Assembly (NCBI GenBank): GCA_963169325.1
Contig: CAUJEY010000064.1
Span: 1-32,815 of the forward strand
Reading direction: 5' to 3'
From: Bacteroidota bacterium
Lineage (GTDB): Bacteria > Bacteroidota > Bacteroidia > Chitinophagales > Saprospiraceae
Length of the DNA: 32,815 nucleotides
The translations under genes were made by a program, and so were the position numbers. Positions 11,044 to 18,139 of this stretch are shown in pieces. Every line of letters begins with the position of its first letter. Within the stretch, counting starts at the first letter, position 1. The notes under the pieces were generated by a model. It did not search any database, was not told where the DNA came from, and saw only the letters and a program-made list of their open reading frames with translations.

Positions 11044-11460
11044 TTAGCAATACGTCTCGTACGCCACCTTCAAATTGGCAGCGATGATATCTGCCGAACG
11101 GCCTTCGATATGGCGGCGCTCCAGGAAGTGGACGAGTTTGCCGTCTTTGAACAGGGCGATGCTCGGCGAAGAAGGCGGATAAGGCGCCAGGTATTCGCGG
11201 GCTTTGGCCGTAGCTTCGGTGTCGACGCCGGCAAAAACGGTGACTAAACGATCAGGGTGTTTTTCAGACTGGGTCAGGGAAATTTTCGCGCCGGGGCGGG
11301 CATTGGCCGCCGCGCAGCCGCAAACGCTGTTCACCACGAGCAGGGTAGTGCCTTCCTGTTGTTCAAGCACTTGCTCAACGGCTGCGGGCGTATCAAGCTG
11401 CTCAAAGCCGTAATTGGTCAGATCCTGGGCCATCGGGGTAACTAATGCTATCGGATACAT
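11044..11460 (-). CDS. BrxA/BrxB-type bacilliredoxin
   Basis: 138 residues starting MYPIALVTPMAQDLTNYGFE, the conserved opening of the YphP/YqiW (DUF1094) family. The start at 11460 is preferred over the upstream ATG at 11520, which adds 20 unconserved residues. A thioredoxin-like fold is indicated by LLVVNSVCGCAAANARP, with Cys47 and Cys49 forming the CGC active site, and by PPSSPSIALFKDGKLVHFLER near the C-terminus with the cis-Pro-type loop. A third cysteine is the last residue. In Firmicutes these proteins remove bacillithiol from oxidised protein cysteines. In this lineage the partner low-molecular-weight thiol cannot be told from the window. It is a single gene with its own promoter box at 11518-11525 and ends at the hairpin at 10978-11014. 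Confidence 0.92.
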   Translation of the reverse strand: MYPIALVTPMAQDLTNYGFEQLDTPAAVEQVLEQQEGTTLLVVNSVCGCAAANARPGAKISLTQSEKHPDRLVTVFAGVDTEATAKAREYLAPYPPSSPSIALFKDGKLVHFLERRHIEGRSADIIAANLKVAYETYC

Positions 11461-11517
11461 TGCTGTAAAGAGATTGTAAAGTGAAAAGATATTAGGACAT
11501 GGTAAGATTTCAGGTTG

Positions 11518-11525
11518 CAAAGTTA
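11518..11525 (-). promoter_or_regulatory. Candidate -7 promoter box of the bacilliredoxin gene
   Basis: The minus strand reads TAACTTTG followed by C, a perfect match to the Bacteroidota -7 box TAnnTTTG. It lies 57 bases upstream of the start at 11460, which would leave a leader of about 50 bases. No clear -33 TTTG was identified. Confidence 0.5.
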
Positions 11526-11578
11526 CTGAAACAGCGGGGAATTAGGATGGTTCATTGTGAGGGGCATTCGTCATTATG

Positions 11579-11623
11579 GTCATTTGTCATTACGTCATTT
11601 GTCATTACGTCATTTGTCATTAC
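11579..11623 (+). repeat. Three perfect 15-bp GTCATT-type tandem repeats
   Basis: GTCATTTGTCATTAC occurs three times in a row without a mismatch, flanked by degenerate pieces (GTCATTATG before, TCATCTGTC after). It lies between the stop of the glycosyltransferase gene (11641) and the promoter of the bacilliredoxin gene, both on the minus strand. The core word GTCATT is shared with the 10-bp array at 17321-17442. Confidence 0.92.
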
Positions 11624-11640
11624 TCATCTGTCGGGATGGT

Positions 11641-12687
11641 TCATGCTTCCATCGGCAAAAACTTCCCGTCCGGTTTTTCTGTCAGCGCCGGTGATTGTGC
11701 GTGCAGGGGTTCGCCGTTGAGTACTTTTTCGTAGAGTGTCAGGTAATCCCGGGCCATCCTTCCGGCGCTGAAACAGTCACGCGCGTATTCGTGGCAGCGG
11801 TCGGGCTGGAATGCTTTGGCGTGGCGCATTGCCTCTACCAGTTCGGACCGTTTTGTCGACAGGCAGCCGAATTCGGAAAAGCAGGCTTCCACCTGGCCGG
11901 TCCATTTACGGGTTTCGTTATTGGGTTTCCGGCATAGCAACTCCGGCAATGCGCCGTAAGGGGTACCGAATATGGGGCATCCGAAGTACAGGCTTTCCGG
12001 AACGGCCAGGCCGAAAGGTTCATGAGCAATAATAGGGAAAAGCAAACCTTTGGAGCCATTGAGCAACATATTCCGTCCATCGGGATTCAGTACGCCGTGA
12101 AACCGGGCGTTGGGGCTCAGGGTAATTCGAAGGCCTTTGCGAAAATTGACCCTCGACCCGCCGATCACATGCACCCGCGACCCGGCACTCGCAGCCAAAT
12201 CCACGGCTCCGCGCACGTTTTTACCTCCCCAGGAGGCATCGCCGAGAAAGTGAAAGTAGTTGCGCGGCAGGTCGAGCATTACCGGACCGTAGTCGCTGAA
12301 ATCAATACCGGGGTACACATACGTTTCGCCGCCGTGCCGCGCGGCATGATTTGCGGATAAAAAAACAGTATTTGCGTCGAAGGTGCAAGGTTCCGTACTG
12401 TTGTCGAAATAAGTAATCAGATACGGCTTTGCCAGATATAATTGTTCTCGCGGGGGTTGGTAAAAAAAATGAACCAGGTCGATATCATCGGGCGTCTGCT
12501 CGTAAAATGATTTTTTTTCATCGAGAGTCAGCACTGGCGCAAAGTCACATTCCGAACCTTTTTTTACGAGAAATACCGGCTCATGCCCTTGTTGAAGCAT
12601 TTCGCGGGCCAGCCACACCATCAGGCGCTCCGGATCGTCATATGTTTTTGTTGGAATTCGGGTATTTCGGACAAACAATATTTTCAT
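11641..12687 (-). CDS. GT-B fold glycosyltransferase (GT4-like)
   Basis: 348 residues from the ATG at 12687 (MKILFVRNTRIPTKTYDDPE). The N-terminal Rossmann half includes RLMVWLAREMLQQGHEPVFL, the usual acceptor-side glycine/histidine region. The C-terminal half has the donor-binding EX7E motif, with Glu223 and Glu231 in HEPFGLAVPESLYFGCPIFG. This is typical of GT4 retaining transferases that use nucleotide sugars in the cytoplasm. HFLGDASWGGKNVRGAVDLA near residue 146 matches the linker where such enzymes read KN-x-R-G. The acceptor is unknown; cell-surface glycan synthesis is a reasonable guess. It is transcribed alone, and the upstream divergent region is filled with repeats. Confidence 0.85.
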   Translation of the reverse strand: MKILFVRNTRIPTKTYDDPERLMVWLAREMLQQGHEPVFLVKKGSECDFAPVLTLDEKKSFYEQTPDDIDLVHFFYQPPREQLYLAKPYLITYFDNSTEPCTFDANTVFLSANHAARHGGETYVYPGIDFSDYGPVMLDLPRNYFHFLGDASWGGKNVRGAVDLAASAGSRVHVIGGSRVNFRKGLRITLSPNARFHGVLNPDGRNMLLNGSKGLLFPIIAHEPFGLAVPESLYFGCPIFGTPYGALPELLCRKPNNETRKWTGQVEACFSEFGCLSTKRSELVEAMRHAKAFQPDRCHEYARDCFSAGRMARDYLTLYEKVLNGEPLHAQSPALTEKPDGKFLPMEA

Positions 12688-12862
12688 GGTGTGGTAGTGG
12701 ATTATCGAATGCGGATTTCGGAATGCGGAATATCACGGGGACTTAAGTTGAATTGAGGTAAAATATTTCCGGGGTGCCCTGGAAAAGGTGTGCAAATGTC
12801 AAACTTCCCGGCGGCATGCCAAATAACAGGCCGGGAAAATTACCAACCTTTGCGGACTAAGA
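12688..12862. other. Left part of the divergent intergenic region
   Basis: No gene is seen. At 12703-12731 there is a run of GAATGCGGATTTCGGAATGC type, a short degenerate repeat also present in reverse complement at 24781-24801 before dnaE. At 12845-12852 the plus strand has AACCTTTG followed by C, close to a -7 box, which might serve folC. The rest shows no recognisable structure. Confidence 0.4.
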
Positions 12863-13062
12863 GGTTTGAAGGTTTGAAGGTTTGAAGGTTTGAGGGTTTG
12901 AGGGTTTCTGGTTTGAAGGTTTCTGGTGACACTGGTGATATTCCGGATGGTGCCAACCCTCAAACCAGTAACCTTCAAACCTTCAAACCCTCAAACCCTC
13001 AAACCAGAAACCCTCAAACCCTCCAACCAGAAACCTTCAAACCAACCCTCAAACCAGAAACC
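12863..13062. repeat. GGTTTGA-family array with a fold-back (inverted) arrangement upstream of folC
   Basis: Positions 12863-12926 are made of GGTTTGA(A/G) and GGTTTCT units. After a 28-base spacer, 12955-13062 is made of the reverse complements (AACCTTCAAACC, AACCCTCAAACC, AACCAGAAACC). The two sides can pair into a long imperfect hairpin. The array lies between the divergent glycosyltransferase and folC genes and ends 16 bases before the folC start. The reading frame of folC stays open through it, which is why automatic gene calls may start folC too early at 12926. Confidence 0.92.
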
Positions 13063-13078
13063 GCTTTCAATCAACGGC

Positions 13079-14404
13079 ATGGATTACCGCGAAACACTCG
13101 ACTACCTCTACGCCCAGCTCCCGATGTTCCAGCGCATCGGGCCGGCGGCATATAAAAAAGACCTGGGCAATACCCTGGCTTTGTGCGAGCATTTGGGGAA
13201 TCCGCACACCAAATTTGCGAGTATCCACGTCGGCGGCACCAACGGCAAAGGATCGGTGAGCCACCTGCTGGCTGCCGTGTATCAGGCAGCAGGTTTGAAA
13301 ACAGGCCTGTATATCAGCCCGCATTACAAGGATTTCCGGGAACGGATCAAAATCGACGGACAATACATCCCCCGCCGGCGCGTGGTGGAATTTGTGGCGC
13401 GCAACCGCGCCAAAATGGAAGAAATCCAGCCCTCCTTTTTCGAACTGTGCGTTGCGATGGCTTTCGACCATTTTGCCCGGGAGAAAGTGGATATCGCTAT
13501 CGTCGAAGTCGGCCTCGGTGGCCGCCTGGACAGCACCAATGTGATCACCCCGCTGCTGAGCGTCATCACCAACATCAGCTACGATCATATGAACATGCTG
13601 GGCAACACCTTGCCGGAAATCGCCTTCGAAAAAGCGGGCATCATCAAGCCCGGCGTACCCGTGGTGATCGGCGAAACGCACCCCGAATCGGCGCCGGTGT
13701 TTATTAAAAAAGCCGGTGAAGTGGGCGCTCCGATTGTGTTTGCCGACCAGGCGTTACGCGCTGTTTTGAAAACGGAAATGAATTGGGAGTCAAGCGTATT
13801 TGATATATACAAAGAACGGGAAATGTTCTTGCCGGACCTCGGAGTGCAGGCTGCCGGGCCGTATCTGGGGAAAAACCTGGTTACCACTTTGCAGGCGCTG
13901 CTGTTATGTGGTGGCATCCCGAGGGCTCGGGATCACTTCGCACAAAGCGTGCGAAGTGAAACTTCGCACCACAGCTCAATAAGGGAAGGATTCAAAGATA
14001 TGAAACAACTCACCCGGTTTCAGGGGCGTTGGCAGGTTATCGGCCAAAACCCGGTGATCCTGTGCGACAGCGCACACAATGAAGCCGGTTTAAACCAGGT
14101 ATTTGCAGCCGTTCAGGATATGCCGTACCCGCAGGTGCATATCGTGACCGGCTTTGTCAACGACAAGGATGTGGACAAGGTATTGCCGCTGTTTCCCCCG
14201 CAAGCGCGCTATTATTTTGCCAAAGCCGATATTCCGCGCGGGTTGGAGGCAACCCTGCTTCAGGAAAAGGCGGCAAGATTTGGATTGGAAGGAAAAGCCT
14301 ACATTTCCGTCCGGAATGCCCTGAATGCCGCCCGGCAAGCCGCCAAACCGGAGGATTTGATTTTGGTAACCGGGAGTATTTTCGTGGTGGCGGAGGTGAT
14401 TTAA
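13079..14404 (+). CDS. folC: Bifunctional folylpolyglutamate synthase/dihydrofolate synthase
   Basis: 441 residues from the ATG at 13079 (MDYRETLDYLYAQLPMFQRI), the conserved start of this family. The 51 residues upstream come from repeat DNA. The ATP-binding P-loop GGTNGKGSV (Lys57), the loop ISPHYKDFRERIKIDG, the Mur-ligase-like ISYDHMNMLGNTLPEIAFEKAGI and the C-terminal domain motif GRWQVIGQNPVILCDSAHNEAG are all present. The enzyme adds glutamate to dihydropteroate and folates in the cytoplasm. The odd part is residues about 279-297, between LQALLLC and the conserved GFKDMKQLTRFQGRW segment. There the chain is longer than usual and is encoded by palindromic DNA (see the repeat at 13916-13969). 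The frame is kept, so the enzyme is probably active. Confidence 0.93.
   Translation: MDYRETLDYLYAQLPMFQRIGPAAYKKDLGNTLALCEHLGNPHTKFASIHVGGTNGKGSVSHLLAAVYQAAGLKTGLYISPHYKDFRERIKIDGQYIPRRRVVEFVARNRAKMEEIQPSFFELCVAMAFDHFAREKVDIAIVEVGLGGRLDSTNVITPLLSVITNISYDHMNMLGNTLPEIAFEKAGIIKPGVPVVIGETHPESAPVFIKKAGEVGAPIVFADQALRAVLKTEMNWESSVFDIYKEREMFLPDLGVQAAGPYLGKNLVTTLQALLLCGGIPRARDHFAQSVRSETSHHSSIREGFKDMKQLTRFQGRWQVIGQNPVILCDSAHNEAGLNQVFAAVQDMPYPQVHIVTGFVNDKDVDKVLPLFPPQARYYFAKADIPRGLEATLLQEKAARFGLEGKAYISVRNALNAARQAAKPEDLILVTGSIFVVAEVI
13916..13969 (+). repeat. Palindromic element inserted in frame within folC
   Basis: ATCCCGAG-GG-CTCGGGAT (13916-13933) is an 8-bp perfect stem. It shares its last base with a second perfect hairpin, TCACTTCGCAC-AAAGC-GTGCGAAGTGA (13933-13959), and the word ACTTCGCAC appears a third time at 13961-13969. 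Nothing in the FolC family needs this run, and it falls in a variable loop before the C-terminal domain. It looks like a short REP-like or palindromic mobile element that entered without breaking the frame. Confidence 0.8.
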
Positions 14405-14494
14405 AGGTTGAGATGATTGTTCTCTTTTCAAAATTAACAACTTAAGCAGTAATACATGCAACAGATATATCGCCGTACTCCTGATGAACTGGAA

Positions 14495-14797
14495 GTGTTT
14501 CAACCCCTCCCCCATCCCCTCCCCCGAAGGGGAGGGGGGCTTGATCCCACTTTTAGTCAAGTCAAAAGAGTGTGTAAGCCCCTCGTTTCTTTGGGGGCAG
14601 GGCTGATCAGGTCTTTGAAAAACTTGTCAATGTGTGCTGGCCTCAGAATGACACCCTTCGAAATGGGCAAAAAAACAGAGATGATCGCCCCCTCCCAAAA
14701 AAGTGGAAGGGGGCCTGCACACACTTTTGGCTTGACTAAAAGTGGGATCACGCCCCCCTCCCCTTCGGGGGAGGGCATGGGGGAGGGGTTGAAACGC
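14495..14797. mobile_element. About 300-bp MITE-like element with long terminal inverted repeats
   Basis: The 88-bp left arm (14495-14582) is nearly the reverse complement of the right arm (14710-14797). Both contain CCCCTCCCC runs with a GAAGGGGAGGGGGG hairpin core and the word CCCACTTTTAGTCAAG. A weaker continuation of the pairing (left around 14583-14614, right around 14685-14709) leaves a loop of about 70 bases. No protein is encoded within the element. It fills most of the 372-base gap between folC and the TonB-dependent receptor and reaches 21 bases into the receptor gene, whose ATG at 14777 lies inside the right arm. The 90 bases before the element (14405-14494) show no clear feature. 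Confidence 0.85.
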
Positions 14798-17323
14798 GGC
14801 CTCCCCCTGTTCCTCTTTTTGCTTTTCGCTCTACACCTTTCCGCCCAACAAACTGCTACCGTTTTCGGTCGCATCACCGACGCTTCTGAGGAACAGCCGG
14901 TGGAGTTGGTTACCGTTTTTGTCAAAGGGGAAAATACAGCGGTCAGCACCGATGAAAAAGGGAATTATGCCATTCAGGTGCCGGCCGGCCGGCGGGTGAC
15001 GCTGGGTTTCCGGCGGGTAGCATTTAAAGAAAGCAGCGCCGATATATTGCCCCTGGAAGCCGGCGCGCGTTTCGGGCTCGATGTGGCGCTGGCGCCGGTG
15101 GAGTCGAACCTGGAAGTGGTGATCCGCGACCGGCGGCTCGACGACGCCGGCATGGTACGCGAAAAAAATATTGAAACACTGAAACTCCTGCCCAGTTCTA
15201 CCGGCAACCTCGAAAGCGTACTGCCCCATATCGCCCTGGGCACCAATAGCGGCGCCGGCGGCGAGCTCACCTCGCAATACCAGGTGCGCGGCGGCAACTA
15301 CGACGAAAACCTTGTATACGTCAACGATTTCGAAGTATACCGGCCCCAACTCATCCGCGCCGGCCAGCAGGAAGGACTTACGTTTCCCAACCTTGACCTG
15401 GTGCGCGACCTGTCGTTTTCTTCCGGCGGCTTTCAGGCCAAGTACGGCGATAAAATGTCGTCGGTACTCGACATCAAGTACAAGCGTCCCGACAGCCTCC
15501 GCGCCAGCGCCAGCGCCAGTCTGCTGGGCGCCTCGGCCCACCTGGAAGGCAGCCTGAAGCCCAGAAAAGATAACTACCGTGCTTTCCGCTATCTCGTGGG
15601 CGCCCGTTATAAAACCACCCGCACCCTGCTCGGCAGCCTTGATGTGCAGGGCGAATACGTGCCCGATTTTTACGACATTCAAACCTATCTTACCTACGAT
15701 CTCAGCCGCAACTGGCAAGTCGGCCTCATTGGAAACTACAACCGCTCCGTCTATAAATTTCAACCGGAAAGCCTCGAACGCGCGTTCGGCCTTGTCGACT
15801 TTGCACTGAAACTGCAAACCGCTTTTGAAGGACAGGAGGTGGACGATTTTACCCAGGCCATGGGCGGCGTATCGCTCACCTACCTGCCCGACCGCGAACG
15901 CAATCCATTGTATCACAAATTTTTAGCCTCTACCTGGCGCAGCCAGGAAAACGAACGTTTCGATATTCTGGGCTATTACATCCTCGGCCAGCTCGAAGAT
16001 AACCTCGGCTCCGACGAGTTCGGCGAAATCGTCAATATCCTCGGCACCGGCACCCAACATACCTGGATCCGCAACTACCTAACCGCCGATGTGCGCAACG
16101 CCGAATACCGCGGCGGCATTGAACTGCAAAACGACCAGGCCGAAGCAGGTCTTACCCGCAGCCATTTCCTGCAATGGTCGGTTAAATGGCAAAATGAACA
16201 GATCACCGATAAAATCAACGAATGGGAACGCCTCGACTCGGCGCTGTATTCCCTGCCTTTCGACACCAATTTTCTTTTTGTGCGCCGGGTACTCAAAACG
16301 CGCAATAGCCTGAACAGCAACCGCCTTTCCGCTTTTTTTCAGGATACCTGGACCTGGCGGCAGGACGGCGTTCGCGAGATTCAGGTCACCGCCGGCTTGC
16401 GCGGTCAGTATTGGGGCCTGAACGGCGACTGGTTTGTGACGCCACGCGCCCAAATGTTGTACAAACCGTTGAACATCCGCAAAGACATATCGTACCGGCT
16501 CGCTACCGGGCTGTACTATCAGCCTCCGTTTTACCGCGAACTACGTCGGCTGGATGGCCTGGTAAACACCGGTGTGCAGGCGCAAAAATCAGCGCACGCG
16601 GTAGGCGGGTTCACGTATGATTTTCTCTGGGGCAAACGCCGCCCCGTGAAGATGCGCCTCATCACGGAGGCTTATTACAAACAAATGTGGGACTTGGTGT
16701 CGTACGATCTCGATAATGTGCGCATCCGTTATGCCGGCGCCAACAACTCGCGCGGCTATGCCACCGGGATCGACGTTCGGCTGAACGGAGAATTTGTGAA
16801 AGGCGCCGAGAGTTGGGTCAACCTCTCGCTGTTGCGCACCCGCGAGGCCATCGACGGCATTCAGCACCAGGTGCGCAACCTCGGCGACCTCGAGGGCCGC
16901 ACCGTAAAAGACGTGCCGCGCCCAACCGACCGCTTCTTTACCTTCTCGACTTTTTTTCAGGATTACCTGCGCAAAAACCAAAATATCCGGATGCACCTGA
17001 ATTTTACCGTCGGCGCCGGACTGCCATTCGGCGTCGTAGACAACAACGTCATTTACCGCAACCCGTACCGCTTCAAACCCTATCACCGGGTGGATGTCGG
17101 TTTTGGGTTTCAGCTTTGGAAACAGGAATGGCTCAATCGCAAACCCCGGCATTTCCTGCGGTTCAGCCGCAATACCTGGGCCAGCCTTGAAGTATTTAAC
17201 CTGATGAAAGTAGCCAACGAAGCGTCGAATACGTGGATCAAGGCGATCACGAACGTGCAATACGCCATTCCGAATTATTTGACAGGCAGAAGGATAAATG
17301 TCAGGGTGCGGATGGATTTTTAG
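14777..17323 (+). CDS. TonB-dependent receptor with CarboxypepD_reg-like N-terminal domain
   Basis: 848 residues from the ATG at 14777, giving the signal peptide MGEGLKRGLPLFLFLLFALHLSAQQ. The open frame reaches back to 14456, but that part is inverted-repeat DNA. Residues about 26-110 form a carboxypeptidase-regulatory-like beta-sandwich (TVFGRITDASEEQPVELVTV ... STDEKGNYAIQVPAG). The plug follows (LPSSTGNLESVLPHIALGTN ... YQVRGGNYDENLVYVNDFEV), then a beta-barrel with aromatic-rich strands that ends in a terminal Phe (RVRMDF), as outer-membrane barrel proteins do. It takes up an unknown ligand with TonB energy. No SusD partner is adjacent, so it is not a classical SusCD pair. It resembles solitary Bacteroidota receptors of the Fec/Cir type. 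Confidence 0.92.
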   Translation: MGEGLKRGLPLFLFLLFALHLSAQQTATVFGRITDASEEQPVELVTVFVKGENTAVSTDEKGNYAIQVPAGRRVTLGFRRVAFKESSADILPLEAGARFGLDVALAPVESNLEVVIRDRRLDDAGMVREKNIETLKLLPSSTGNLESVLPHIALGTNSGAGGELTSQYQVRGGNYDENLVYVNDFEVYRPQLIRAGQQEGLTFPNLDLVRDLSFSSGGFQAKYGDKMSSVLDIKYKRPDSLRASASASLLGASAHLEGSLKPRKDNYRAFRYLVGARYKTTRTLLGSLDVQGEYVPDFYDIQTYLTYDLSRNWQVGLIGNYNRSVYKFQPESLERAFGLVDFALKLQTAFEGQEVDDFTQAMGGVSLTYLPDRERNPLYHKFLASTWRSQENERFDILGYYILGQLEDNLGSDEFGEIVNILGTGTQHTWIRNYLTADVRNAEYRGGIELQNDQAEAGLTRSHFLQWSVKWQNEQITDKINEWERLDSALYSLPFDTNFLFVRRVLKTRNSLNSNRLSAFFQDTWTWRQDGVREIQVTAGLRGQYWGLNGDWFVTPRAQMLYKPLNIRKDISYRLATGLYYQPPFYRELRRLDGLVNTGVQAQKSAHAVGGFTYDFLWGKRRPVKMRLITEAYYKQMWDLVSYDLDNVRIRYAGANNSRGYATGIDVRLNGEFVKGAESWVNLSLLRTREAIDGIQHQVRNLGDLEGRTVKDVPRPTDRFFTFSTFFQDYLRKNQNIRMHLNFTVGAGLPFGVVDNNVIYRNPYRFKPYHRVDVGFGFQLWKQEWLNRKPRHFLRFSRNTWASLEVFNLMKVANEASNTWIKAITNVQYAIPNYLTGRRINVRVRMDF

Positions 17324-17442
17324 TCATTGGTCGTCATTGGTCGTCATTGGGCGTCATTGGGCGTCATTATTCGTCATTGGGCGTCATTATTCGTCATTGG
17401 ACGTCATTGGACGTCATTGGGCGTCATTGGGTCATTAATGAC
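17321..17442 (+). repeat. 10-bp tandem GTCATT array (about 11 units)
   Basis: Starting at the stop codon of the receptor gene, the word NCGTCATTGG or NCGTCATTAT repeats every 10 bases through 17430, followed by GTCATTAATGAC. Units differ at the first base and at the last two (GG or AT). The array ends about 38 bases upstream of a promoter-like box for the MarR gene. It shares its GTCATT core with the array at 11579-11623. Confidence 0.93.
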
Positions 17443-17479
17443 TTTTGAGTTCGAAGAAGGGTTTGTTTGAACAAATAAG

Positions 17480-17487
17480 TACTTTCG
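17480..17487 (+). promoter_or_regulatory. Candidate -7 promoter box of the MarR gene
   Basis: TACTTTCG fits TAnnTTTG with one change. It is 32 bases upstream of the ATG at 17520. A second candidate, TACCTTCG at 17508-17515, ends only 4 bases from the ATG and would give an almost leaderless transcript. Confidence 0.4.
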
Positions 17488-17519
17488 CAGTTTGGTGTTA
17501 AAACATTTACCTTCGCCTC

Positions 17520-17975
17520 ATGAATATTGAAGCAGAATTAAAGAACTCCAAGCCGATGCCGCCGCGCCAGCGCGCGATGTTGAACATTTTATTCACGGCC
17601 AGTTGGTTGGATTGCAACCTGCACCGCCATTTGCGGCCTTATGGCCTGACCCACCCACAGTACAATATTTTACGAATTCTGAACGGCAGTTTCCCGAACG
17701 GCCTTTCAGTGCTCGACATTAAAAGCCGGATGATCGACCGCAGCAGCAATGTGAGCCGCCTGGTAGAAAAACTGCGCGAAAGCGCCCTGGTGGAACGTGT
17801 GCCGCACTCCGGCGACCGCCGCATGGTGGTAGTGACCATTTCGGAATCCGGCAAAAAAATACTGACGGATATCGAAGAATCCGGTTTTATCAATCCGAGT
17901 AAAATTCCGGGCAGCAAACTCACCGAAGCAGAAGCAGCTGAACTGGCGCATTTGTTGGATAAATTCCGGGATTGA
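17520..17975 (+). CDS. MarR family transcriptional regulator
   Basis: 151 residues. The winged helix-turn-helix lies at about residues 40-110: LTHPQYNILRIL, then the recognition region DRSSNVSRLVEKLRESALVE, then the wing with the diagnostic GDRR (residues 98-101) and VVVTISESGKKIL. Helices at both ends (residues 14-38 and 125-151) would form the dimer interface. Such proteins are usually repressors that release DNA on binding a small molecule or on oxidation. There is one Cys at residue 32. No target gene is apparent: the upstream gene is the receptor, and downstream lies a convergent glycosyltransferase. An own promoter box is suggested at 17480-17487. Confidence 0.93.
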   Translation: MNIEAELKNSKPMPPRQRAMLNILFTASWLDCNLHRHLRPYGLTHPQYNILRILNGSFPNGLSVLDIKSRMIDRSSNVSRLVEKLRESALVERVPHSGDRRMVVVTISESGKKILTDIEESGFINPSKIPGSKLTEAEAAELAHLLDKFRD

Positions 17976-17980
17976 TTCAG

Positions 17981-18130
17981 AAGGTTTCTGGTTTGAGGGT
18001 TAGAAGGTTTGAGGGTTAGAAGGTTTGAGGGTTAGAAGGTTTGAGGGTTAGAAGGTTACTGGTTAGAAAGTTCCGGGTTAATGGTAACTTTCCAACCAGT
18101 AACCTTCAAACCTTCAAACCCTCTAACCCT
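17981..18130. repeat. GGTTTGA-family array with fold-back arrangement between convergent genes
   Basis: AGAAGGTTTGAGGGTT (16 bp) is repeated three times without mismatch at 18002-18049, with further partial units on each side. From about 18084 the reverse complement words (AACCAGTAACCTTCAAACC) follow, so the DNA can fold into a long imperfect hairpin. It lies between the ends of the MarR gene (17975) and the GT-C glycosyltransferase (18140), where it may act as a shared terminator. Confidence 0.92.
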
Positions 18131-18139
18131 ATTTTTTAT

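Noticed and set aside
12926-13078. N-terminal extension of FolC to 12926
   Set aside because: The 51 extra residues are translated GGTTTGA-family repeats (KPSNQKPSNQ...); the family start is the ATG at 13079.
14831-15916. 361-codon open frame opposite the TonB-dependent receptor
   Set aside because: Antisense shadow of a gene with clear signal peptide, plug and barrel; no family motif is seen in the shadow.
17321-17442. Tandem arrays as CRISPR
   Set aside because: The units are directly adjacent with no unique spacers, and no cas genes are present; the same holds for the other arrays.
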